DNA of 37,299 nucleotides from Nitrospira lenta (lineage in GTDB: Bacteria > Nitrospirota > Nitrospiria > Nitrospirales > Nitrospiraceae): assembly GCA_945865525.1 (NCBI GenBank), contig CAMBDY010000018.1, positions 1 through 37,299 on the forward strand, given 5' to 3'. Under the pieces are notes generated by a model. The model was not told the origin of the DNA and searched no databases. It saw only the letters and a list, made by a program, of their open reading frames with translations. This document shows, in pieces, positions 30,756 to 37,299 of the stretch (its first letter is position 1; the number at the start of each line of letters is the position of its first letter). Both the position numbers and the translations under genes were made by a program.

Positions 30756-33221
30756 ATGGGAAGTATCGTGATGCAGTGTTGCCGGTGCCTGGTCGGGTGC
30801 TTGATCCTGGGGCTGCTCATTCCGTTCGCTGGGATTGCCGCAGAACAGGGTAGGGTTCCTCCATCTACGGCGACCACGTCCGGTGCGATTCCGCTCGACA
30901 TCACGGCCGAACGAATCGATTATCTACAAGACCAAGAAGTTTACGAAGCCGATGGCTCGGTGGTGCTCGATCAGGGTGAGGTGCATCTGACGGCCGATCA
31001 CATGACCATTCACGCCTTGCCCGGCGTCGTGATTGCCACAGGCCATGTCCGGCTTACCAATCCGAAGGCCGACGTGGTGGCGGAACGGCTTGAGCTTAAT
31101 GTCAATACGGAGGCTGGAGTCCTCACCCATGGGCAAATCTATCTCAAGTCTACAAACAGCTTGGTGCAGGGGCGTCTTCTCCAGCGTTTTTCAGAGGACC
31201 ATTATCGGGTGAAGGAGGGTCGGTTCACGAATTGCGATGCCTCAGACGGTCAAACGCCTGCGTGGCGGTTTCGTTTCAAGGATCTGGACTTGGTCTCCGG
31301 CGATCACGTGGCCTTTGCTGATGCATGGCTCGATATAAACGACGTGCCGGTGTTTCCCATTCCCACGTTGACTTATCCCCTCTCTAGCCGGCGGACCGGG
31401 CTCCTCATTCCGACTGTCGCGTACGACAACCGGTTTGGCATGCATTTGCAAGAAAGCTTCTATTGGGCCATCAATCCCAGCCAGGACCTGACGATCTCAC
31501 CCTCTTATTACAGCAGCCTTGGCTACGGGAGTGATCTGGAGTACCGCTATGTGCTGGATCCAAAATCGAAGGGGCAATGGTTCGTCAGCGCCTTGCAACA
31601 GACCCAAGTGCCGAGTGTTTCCGGTGTGAGCGAGGTGGGGGGCAAACCAACGCAGTTCCGTGCGCTTATCAGCGGGACCCATACCCAGCAGGTCAATCCC
31701 GACTTATTGCTGCGCGCCCAAGTAGCCTTGGTGACCGATCCAAACTATCTCTCGCAGCTCAGTAACTCCGGCGTCCAGCGCGCGCTTCCCAGTGGGGAAA
31801 ATAACCTCTTAGCCACGCAGCGGTTGTCTCATGGGAATCTCTACTTTCTTAGCCAATACCTGCAGCCTCTTCAATCTGGCGGTAATGACACGTTCCAGCG
31901 CCTACCGGAGGTGGGCTACAGCCTTTCCAATACGTCGCTCCTGAGTTCGCCAGCCCTGTTCGGACTAGACAGCAACTATGTGAGTTTCTATCGCACTGAG
32001 GGTTTTAATGTGAACCGGGTGGACCTTTTGCCGAGTCTGTCAACCGATGTCATCGACATCGGTCATGTTGTTGGCCTGACGCCGCAAGTTAAGGTTCGGG
32101 AGTCCTATTACTCGAGAGGTATGCATTCCAACAGCAGCCAGCATCGGGAGACTTTGTGGGCTAGTGTCGATGCCACCTCAAAATTAAGTCGTCGATTCGG
32201 TGTGGGCGAGGGTGGATCTTTCCTGCACACGATTGAGCCGAGCTTGGTCTATGAATATGTCCCTCCCACCGACCAGTCGAAGATTACGCAGATCGATCAG
32301 GTGGATGATCTACCGAAGAAAAATTTGATGACTTACGCACTTCGTAACCGGCTGTTAGAGCAAGCGGGGAGTAGTAGTTTTAATTGGTTGGATTTCACGA
32401 TGGCTCAGAGCTATCACGTAGGTGCGGCGCAAACGAGAGCCCGTGACTTCACTGCTGGGGCTGCTCCGCTGTTCGGCTCGCTGACGCAGCCGCTCCAGCC
32501 TGCCACGGTAGCGATTGCGGGAAAGAAATTTTCAGACCTCTGGATGAAGGCGGTGATCGGTAACACCACTCCTCAGGCCTCGCCAGCGCAGTTAGCTGGG
32601 GCTGCAACTGGGCGGGGGGCAGGGGCTCAATCGGGTCAGTTGCCCGCCCTCAATCAGTACCTGACCGTCGATGCCTTCTTTGATCCCTATCGGTCCACGA
32701 TGAGCCAATTCAACGTGGACTTCCGGCTTCAGCAGTCCAACTATTGGTATGCGGAGGTCGGACAACGTTATTCTCGAGACGGGAACCGTGTTCGTCGAGG
32801 TGACGTCTGGAATTCGATTTCGTTTAATGAAGTCTATGCGCCGACGGCAGAGATTCAGTTCGTCACGGCTGGTGGAGGTTTTCGCACACCCTGGGGTTGG
32901 ACGATCGGCGCCAAAAGCTATTACGATGTGAAAACTGGTAAGAGCCCTGAGTATGACGTCGTCGCCCTGTACCAGAATCCCTGTAAATGTTGGTCCCTGG
33001 GGCTCTTTTATCTCCAGTTCCCAGATCGTGCCCAGTACAATTTCATGTTGAACCTGACGGGAATTGGCTGGACGGAGAATTATGGGACGGCGGTGCTGCG
33101 CAGTATTCTCAGTCCTCTGTTGATGGGGGAGAAGGGCTTGCCTTGGGCGACGGCGGGAGGCCCCTATGGGCGCGCACAATCACCCCTGCCACAGCCCGGG
33201 ATGCCGGGGAGCGGGCGGTAG
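30756..33221 (+). CDS. lptD: LPS-assembly outer-membrane protein LptD
   Basis: LptD is the beta-barrel through which lipopolysaccharide reaches the outer leaflet. A signal peptide covers about residues 1-29 (hydrophobic CLVGCLILGLLIPFAGIAA). An OstA/LptA-like jellyroll covers about 45-170 (VYEADGSVVLDQGEVHLTAD). The middle segment DINDVPVFPIPTLTYPLSSR is diagnostic, and a long barrel follows. Cys160 and a C-terminal Cys743-Lys744-Cys745 probably correspond to the structural disulfides, but E. coli has adjacent cysteines there. The ATG at 30756 follows AGGG, one base after the folC stop; ATG 30771 is an alternative. The presence of lptD shows a Gram-negative envelope. Confidence 0.93.
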   Translation: MGSIVMQCCRCLVGCLILGLLIPFAGIAAEQGRVPPSTATTSGAIPLDITAERIDYLQDQEVYEADGSVVLDQGEVHLTADHMTIHALPGVVIATGHVRLTNPKADVVAERLELNVNTEAGVLTHGQIYLKSTNSLVQGRLLQRFSEDHYRVKEGRFTNCDASDGQTPAWRFRFKDLDLVSGDHVAFADAWLDINDVPVFPIPTLTYPLSSRRTGLLIPTVAYDNRFGMHLQESFYWAINPSQDLTISPSYYSSLGYGSDLEYRYVLDPKSKGQWFVSALQQTQVPSVSGVSEVGGKPTQFRALISGTHTQQVNPDLLLRAQVALVTDPNYLSQLSNSGVQRALPSGENNLLATQRLSHGNLYFLSQYLQPLQSGGNDTFQRLPEVGYSLSNTSLLSSPALFGLDSNYVSFYRTEGFNVNRVDLLPSLSTDVIDIGHVVGLTPQVKVRESYYSRGMHSNSSQHRETLWASVDATSKLSRRFGVGEGGSFLHTIEPSLVYEYVPPTDQSKITQIDQVDDLPKKNLMTYALRNRLLEQAGSSSFNWLDFTMAQSYHVGAAQTRARDFTAGAAPLFGSLTQPLQPATVAIAGKKFSDLWMKAVIGNTTPQASPAQLAGAATGRGAGAQSGQLPALNQYLTVDAFFDPYRSTMSQFNVDFRLQQSNYWYAEVGQRYSRDGNRVRRGDVWNSISFNEVYAPTAEIQFVTAGGGFRTPWGWTIGAKSYYDVKTGKSPEYDVVALYQNPCKCWSLGLFYLQFPDRAQYNFMLNLTGIGWTENYGTAVLRSILSPLLMGEKGLPWATAGGPYGRAQSPLPQPGMPGSGR

Positions 33222-33269
33222 ATTTTTTCTCCCTAGCACACCCGATGTGTGACGTGCGCCTTTGGAAGT

Positions 33270-33297
33270 TTGACTCCTCAAACAGGGCTGGTATACG
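33270..33297 (+). promoter_or_regulatory. Promoter of trxA-recN
   Basis: TTGACT (33270-33275) and TATACG (33292-33297) are separated by 16 bases; shifting to TACGAT (33294-33299) gives 18. The -35 is embedded in a perfect 6-bp hairpin, GTTTGA-CTCC-TCAAAC (33268-33283). The element lies about 53 bases before the trxA GTG, in the 128-base gap after lptD. Confidence 0.5.
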
Positions 33298-33349
33298 ATG
33301 ACGAATTGGTTTTAGATGTTTCTTTTTACTCAGCAAGGAGGCATGCGAC

Positions 33350-33697
33350 GTGGCAGGTGATGCATTAAAAGTTGAAGACGCAACGTGGGACGCAGACGTG
33401 ATGAAGTCCGTTGAACTGGTGATGGTCGACTTCTGGGCTGTCTGGTGCGGGCCTTGCCAAATGGTTGCTCCAATCATCGAAGAGTTGGCGACAGAATATG
33501 CAGGGAAGTTGAAAGTGCGCAAGCTCAACACTGATGAAAATCCTGAAGTGGCAGGACGCTATCAAGTCATGAGCATCCCGACGATTTTGTTCTTCAAAAA
33601 TGGCCAGATTGTGGAAAAGCTCGTGGGGGCACGGCCAAAGCGGCAGTTCAAAGAAATGATTGATTCCCTGCTGGCCCAGCCAGCCGGCTCAGCTTAA
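33350..33697 (+). CDS. trxA: Thioredoxin
   Basis: This is a small cytoplasmic dithiol-disulfide oxidoreductase. The active site WCGPC places the cysteines at residues 33 and 36, after the strand MVDFWAV. The cis-proline segment is MSIPTILFFKNG. The 115 residues are family length. The GTG start is supported by a perfect AGGAGG eight bases upstream, which also rules out the out-of-frame ATG between them. There is no signal peptide. A sigma-70 type promoter lies upstream, and recN begins 19 bases after its stop. Confidence 0.97.
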   Translation: MAGDALKVEDATWDADVMKSVELVMVDFWAVWCGPCQMVAPIIEELATEYAGKLKVRKLNTDENPEVAGRYQVMSIPTILFFKNGQIVEKLVGARPKRQFKEMIDSLLAQPAGSA

Positions 33698-33716
33698 AGA
33701 ATGTAGTTACTCTGCA

Positions 33717-35408
33717 ATGCTCTCCGAGTTGCGCATTGTTAATTTCGCGCTCATTGAGCAGCTGAATCTCCAATTCCAGTCAGGCTTTACGGTCCTGACG
33801 GGGGAGACTGGAGCTGGGAAGTCTCTCCTCATTGATGCCATCGCTCTGCTGATTGGCGGGCGCGCCTCGACCGATCAGATCCGTTCCGGCGAAGAGGAGG
33901 CACAGCTCGAAGCCTCCTTCCATCTCCCTGATACCCATCCACTGATTCGGCACTTTCGGTCGCAAGATCTCATCGGTCCGCACGATTCGGAGTTGATCAT
34001 TCGACGCGTGCTGTCACGATCGGGCCGCCACCGGGTCTATGTCAACGGCCGTCTCTGTTCCTTGCGTGTGCTTGAGGAGCTTGGCGGCACGCTCATCGAT
34101 ATCCATGGACAGCACGAGCAGCAATCGTTGTTGGCCTCGGCGAAGCAGGGCGAGGCGTTGGATGCATTTGGGCGCCTCGATGACTTGCGAGGACAGTATG
34201 CACAGGCCTACCGGAGCTGGAAGGATCTCTGTGCGCAGCTGGCTGAGCTGCAGCGCGAGGTTGTTGATCGAGCGAGAATTGAAGATATGTTGCGATTCCA
34301 GGCTCAGGAGATCGCGCAGGCCTGCCTGTTGCCGGATGAGGAGGAAGAGCTTAGGAACGAGCGGCAGCGCTTGGTGCATGTGTATCGGCTCAGAGAATTG
34401 GCCCATGAGGCCCATGGCGAATTACAAGAAGATGAGCAGGCGGTGCTCACGAGGCTGAGTCGGATTGGGCGGGCCCTGACAGAGTTGGCCCAGACCGATC
34501 CGGCGATGGCTGATTGTGAACAGGCCGCGATGGAGTCGTCGATTCAACTCAAAGATCTGGCGGGGCGGCTCCGCGATTATGCCCAACAGCTTGAGGCCGA
34601 TCCGGACCGACAGGCACTCGTTGAGGACCGGTTAGAGCTGATTCAGCAGTTGAAGAAAAAGTATGGAGGATCGATTCAGGCGGTCCTCGCGATGGGCACA
34701 CGGGTGGAGGATGAGCTGGCACTCTTGGACGGCCGTGATGAGCGAACGGCTCAACTAGCGGCGCGGCTGGAGGAGGAGGCGCGCCACCTCCGTACCCTGG
34801 CACAACAGCTGTCGAAAAAGAGAATGGACGCGGCCAAACGTATGGCGAGACTCGTGGGAGCGGAGCTCGCAGCGGTGAAGATGGAGCAGGCGGTGTTTCA
34901 GGTTACGGTTTTGAGTGATGAGTCCGAGACGGGACTTGGACCGACTGGTCGGGATCGTGTGGAGTTTCTCCTCTCCAGTAATTCCGGTGAACCGCCGAGA
35001 CCCTTGGGGCGCGTGGCCTCAGGTGGAGAGCTTTCGCGTATCATGCTGGCGCTGAAAACTGTGTTGGCCGAAATGGATCAGGTTCCGGTTTTGGTGTTTG
35101 ACGAAGTTGATACCGGCGTGGGCGGAGCGGTGGCCGCAGCTATGGGGACGCGATTGCGAAAGCTCGGTGCGTTCCATCAGGTATTTTGCATCACCCATCT
35201 TCCTCAGATCGCCTCTCAGGCGGAACATCATCTGCTGGTAGAGAAGGGGCAAGAGGCTCAACGGACCTCCACATTGGTCAGAGCGCTGATGGGAATGGGG
35301 CAGGAAGAGGAAATCGCCAGAATGTTGGGCGGGCTGACCATTACCAAAAAGATGCGTGAAACGGCGGTGGAACTCATTGCGGGGGCAAAGGCGAAGCGGC
35401 CCAAATGA
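33717..35408 (+). CDS. recN: DNA repair protein RecN
   Basis: RecN is an SMC-like ATPase that acts at DNA double-strand breaks. Walker A is GETGAGKS (29-36), the ABC signature SGGELSR is at 435-441, and Walker B FDEVDTGVGG has Asp462-Glu463. Long coiled-coil segments (about 165-225 and 300-375) lie between the head halves. The 563 residues match the family (E. coli 553). The ATG at 33717 begins the head domain; the longer frame overlaps trxA. No LexA-type site was recognised. The stop lies one base from the stop of the convergent exported-protein gene. Confidence 0.96.
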   Translation: MLSELRIVNFALIEQLNLQFQSGFTVLTGETGAGKSLLIDAIALLIGGRASTDQIRSGEEEAQLEASFHLPDTHPLIRHFRSQDLIGPHDSELIIRRVLSRSGRHRVYVNGRLCSLRVLEELGGTLIDIHGQHEQQSLLASAKQGEALDAFGRLDDLRGQYAQAYRSWKDLCAQLAELQREVVDRARIEDMLRFQAQEIAQACLLPDEEEELRNERQRLVHVYRLRELAHEAHGELQEDEQAVLTRLSRIGRALTELAQTDPAMADCEQAAMESSIQLKDLAGRLRDYAQQLEADPDRQALVEDRLELIQQLKKKYGGSIQAVLAMGTRVEDELALLDGRDERTAQLAARLEEEARHLRTLAQQLSKKRMDAAKRMARLVGAELAAVKMEQAVFQVTVLSDESETGLGPTGRDRVEFLLSSNSGEPPRPLGRVASGGELSRIMLALKTVLAEMDQVPVLVFDEVDTGVGGAVAAAMGTRLRKLGAFHQVFCITHLPQIASQAEHHLLVEKGQEAQRTSTLVRALMGMGQEEEIARMLGGLTITKKMRETAVELIAGAKAKRPK

Positions 35409-35409
35409 C

Positions 35410-35943
35410 CTAGGGGATGGCGCGGATGGCTGGCACGGGGGTGAGTCGTTTCCATTGGTAGGTTCCGCCATGTTCACGAGGCGGAATATTCTTCTGGCTG
35501 CCGACCCGTGAATACCACCACTGGCCCGTGGCCTGTGTACCATCTTCCGTGAGTAAGACTTCGAACCCCCCTTCACGATCATTACCGGTTTGCTGCCAGG
35601 TGCCTTGCCAAAGACGGTTCGCATATTTCGTAGTGGTAAATCGTCCACCCTGCTGGCTATAGGGGCCATTGCCGGCTTTATCGATGGTAGCTTTATAACG
35701 CTTATTGTCCTCGACCTCGAAAATTTCCCATTCCCCGCTCAGATCCGGCATTGACGCTAGCGGCTCATTACTCACCAGCTGCTGGGGAGAAGAGGTATGG
35801 CGCCGCTCGAGAACCTGCCAGGCCTGAGCTTGTACCCGATTGATGGTGTAGCCGGTGGTATCTGAGCCCTGCACTCTATCCAGTGCGGTGTTGGCATGAA
35901 CCGTGACAACGGTGAATAGGAAACCGAGCATGATGCGAGACAT
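35410..35943 (-). CDS. Exported hypothetical protein (177 aa)
   Basis: A short signal peptide (MSRIMLGFLFTVVTVHA, probable cleavage after VHA) leads to a helical linker. A strand-rich domain from about residue 70 follows: LSGEWEIFEVEDNKRYKATI, GGRFTTTKYANRLWQGTW, GGFEVLLTEDGTQATGQWWY and a final GGTYQWKRL. The Trp-rich repeated strands suggest a small periplasmic beta-barrel, lipocalin-like or similar. The ATG at 35943 is preferred because AGGA lies four bases upstream; the 26-codon extension has no signal. It is convergent with recN, with one base between the stops. The function is unknown. Confidence 0.75.
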   Translation of the reverse strand: MSRIMLGFLFTVVTVHANTALDRVQGSDTTGYTINRVQAQAWQVLERRHTSSPQQLVSNEPLASMPDLSGEWEIFEVEDNKRYKATIDKAGNGPYSQQGGRFTTTKYANRLWQGTWQQTGNDREGGFEVLLTEDGTQATGQWWYSRVGSQKNIPPREHGGTYQWKRLTPVPAIRAIP

Positions 35944-36096
35944 GAAATCCTCTTGGGTCGTGGGTAGAAAGTGAGTTTCGTCCAGCTTCTTGTGATGCGT
36001 GGTTACGACGATCAGGCTCACATTACTTTCGGCCCTTCCGTGAGCGACATGGGCGATAGGGATAAGGGCTGACCCCGGTCCCTGACGGAGTCTGTA

Positions 36097-36903
36097 TCAT
36101 GGAGTGACCTTGATCAGTTTTTGTCGTCTGGTCGGAGGAAATCCTATGGAGGATGGCCCGAATCGCCCGACCATCTGATGGTACAGTAGGGCTGCGAGAG
36201 GTTCGAGATTTTTGGTATCAGCTTCGTTGTACCGTAGAAGTAGATCGCGGGCGGCCGCGTCGCCTGTGCACCATTGGTGCCAGAGGCGAACGGCTTCCCA
36301 TCCGTCGAGCCCTGCCACCTCGGTTTCGCGCTCAATCTGAAGTTTCCTTTCGATATGTTTCAGTCCGCCTTGTAGGCCAAGCCGGCGCGCTGCAAAGCAG
36401 AGATCGAAGTGTGGTTTCTTGAAATTCAACCTGGGGAACTTCGCCTGCAAGTAGGGAATGTCGAATCCGCTCCCAAAAAATGTGACAAAGAGATCGGTGT
36501 GTTCGAGTTCCGCGTGCAACCGCTCTTCCGTCAACGTCTCCCCTCGAACCAGACTCGTCATCTCCCCGTCGCGATAGAGTCCGACCACTGTGACATGGCC
36601 TTCGCGCGCAGAGAGTCCTGTCGTTTCGATATCCAGATACAGTGCGCGAGGACGAAACGTCTCGAAAAGACGCCAGTGTTCTCGGCTTTTGAGGCAGACA
36701 CCGAAAAATTGCGCGTCACCTGCGGCTAGACGCGTTTGGGCGGTGGCAAGTTCGCCATTGTACCATTCTTTTCTACTCGGGGAGATGCCTGGGAGGGCCG
36801 GCGATTGGAGGAAGGCGCCCCAATTCAGAATGCCTTCCTGCCAGAGACGCCGTTCGGAGCTTTGGCCAAGACCTTTGAGAAGTACGAAGGATGATGTGAG
36901 CAT
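36097..36903 (-). CDS. DEDD-type ribonuclease-H-like exonuclease, YprB-like (268 aa)
   Basis: This is a 3'-5' exonuclease-fold protein. ExoI is LYLDIETTG (Asp91, Glu93), ExoII FFGSGFDIPYL (Asp148), and ExoIII RYNEADTKN (Asp229 after Tyr225). The first 35 residues look like a helix-hairpin-helix (LLKGLGQSSERRLWQEGI) that could contact DNA. Relatives such as B. subtilis YprB are annotated as ribonuclease H-like but lack a firm biochemical role. The ATG at 36903 is chosen because the HhH begins there; a GTG ten codons earlier is possible. Neither has a strong Shine-Dalgarno. It is divergent from the cyclophilin-fold gene. Confidence 0.88.
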   Translation of the reverse strand: MLTSSFVLLKGLGQSSERRLWQEGILNWGAFLQSPALPGISPSRKEWYNGELATAQTRLAAGDAQFFGVCLKSREHWRLFETFRPRALYLDIETTGLSAREGHVTVVGLYRDGEMTSLVRGETLTEERLHAELEHTDLFVTFFGSGFDIPYLQAKFPRLNFKKPHFDLCFAARRLGLQGGLKHIERKLQIERETEVAGLDGWEAVRLWHQWCTGDAAARDLLLRYNEADTKNLEPLAALLYHQMVGRFGPSSIGFPPTRRQKLIKVTP

Positions 36904-37008
36904 ATGGTGGCGGAATTGTAGCCTTGATTTCACTGAATAAACAAGCTAAAGTCCGCAGCCTGAGCGGGCTTTCATCTCATGGTCGTCACGAGGCGCCGAT
37001 TGGAATCT

Positions 37009-37299
37009 ATGGCTGATTTTCCCAATAAAATTCGCATCACCGTCGGTTCTGTGCAACTCGAGGCGGAGCTCAAGTCCACGAAGACGGCGCAGGAAGTCTA
37101 TGCGGCCTTGCCGATTGAAAGTCCCGTCAACACGTGGGGCGAAGAGTTTTACTTTAAATTAGCTGGGGTGAAGGACCATCGGGAGACGGCGACGAATCAA
37201 GTGAAAGTCGGCGATGTCGCCTTCTGGGGTGCGGGGCAGGTGCTGGCGATTTTCTTTGGACGCACCCCGATGAGCATGGGGCAGGATCCTGTTCCGGCC
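37009..37299 (+). CDS. Cyclophilin-like fold protein (3' end cut by window)
   Basis: The 97 visible codons read MADFPNKIRITVGSVQLEAE, then LKSTKTAQEVYAALPIESP, VNTWGEEFYFKLAG and the hallmark VGDVAFWGAGQVLAIFFGRTP. This is the pattern of the small cyclophilin-like family (TM1367-type), whose structure resembles cyclophilin but whose biochemical role is not established. The frame is still open at the window edge. The ATG at 37009 has GGA a few bases upstream; an in-frame ATG at 36979 would add ten residues. It diverges from the exonuclease gene. Confidence 0.85.
   Translation, partial: MADFPNKIRITVGSVQLEAELKSTKTAQEVYAALPIESPVNTWGEEFYFKLAGVKDHRETATNQVKVGDVAFWGAGQVLAIFFGRTPMSMGQDPVPA

Overview
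The window looks like a chromosomal segment from a Gram-negative bacterium, most likely Nitrospira or a close relative in the Nitrospirota. This assignment is inference from gene content and protein style; no marker search was run. The evidence is an LptD outer-membrane LPS transporter, a squalene/hopanoid branch (HpnD-HpnE), a near-complete set of molybdenum-cofactor genes with a MoaD-MoaE fusion, small RRM-type RNA-binding proteins, and moderately high GC with frequent GTG starts. I see no phage, insertion sequence, CRISPR array, rRNA or tRNA gene.

Layout. Positions 1-549 hold the 3' end of a uracil-DNA glycosylase gene. Positions 690-2410 hold four small unknown genes. Positions 2550-6670 form a likely cold-response or RNA-handling neighbourhood: a glycine-rich RRM protein with a strong terminator, an unknown 100-residue protein, a second RRM protein whose start overlaps the stop of a fatty-acid desaturase, and a divergent DEAD-box RNA helicase. 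A 63-codon gene with an apparent AUC start follows at 6876-7067.

Positions 7442-13512 are the minus-strand envelope and isoprenoid block uppS-cdsA-dxr-rseP-proS. Diverging from it is tldD-tldE(pmbA)-dienelactone hydrolase-unknown gene (13710-17694). Positions 18037-21559 are a minus-strand group with an SH3-like membrane protein, a HAD phosphatase, hpnD and hpnE. A decayed yjbQ-type fragment lies at 21922-22052, followed by an unknown 337-residue protein.

Positions 23244-25054 encode a FolB-methyltransferase fusion overlapping a PHP-domain phosphoesterase. Positions 25339-28379 are moaC, the moaD-moaE fusion, moaA and a NiCoT-type metal transporter. Positions 28496-33221 are accD-folC-lptD, followed by trxA-recN (33350-35408). 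The right end carries a small exported protein, a DEDD-type exonuclease and the start of a cyclophilin-fold protein that runs off the window.

How the genes work together. Dxr supplies isoprenoid precursors, UppS makes the C55 carrier lipid, and HpnD/HpnE act on C15 units towards squalene. CdsA, AccD and the desaturase serve membrane-lipid synthesis and fluidity. LptD and RseP serve outer-membrane assembly and envelope stress. MoaA, MoaC and MoaD-MoaE make molybdopterin, which a nitrite oxidiser would need for nitrite oxidoreductase. FolB and FolC belong to folate synthesis. The most unusual features are the AUC-start gene, the desaturase-RRM overlap facing an RNA helicase, the internal Gly-Gly of the MoaD-MoaE fusion, the FolB-methyltransferase fusion, and the alternative-pairing leader of proS.
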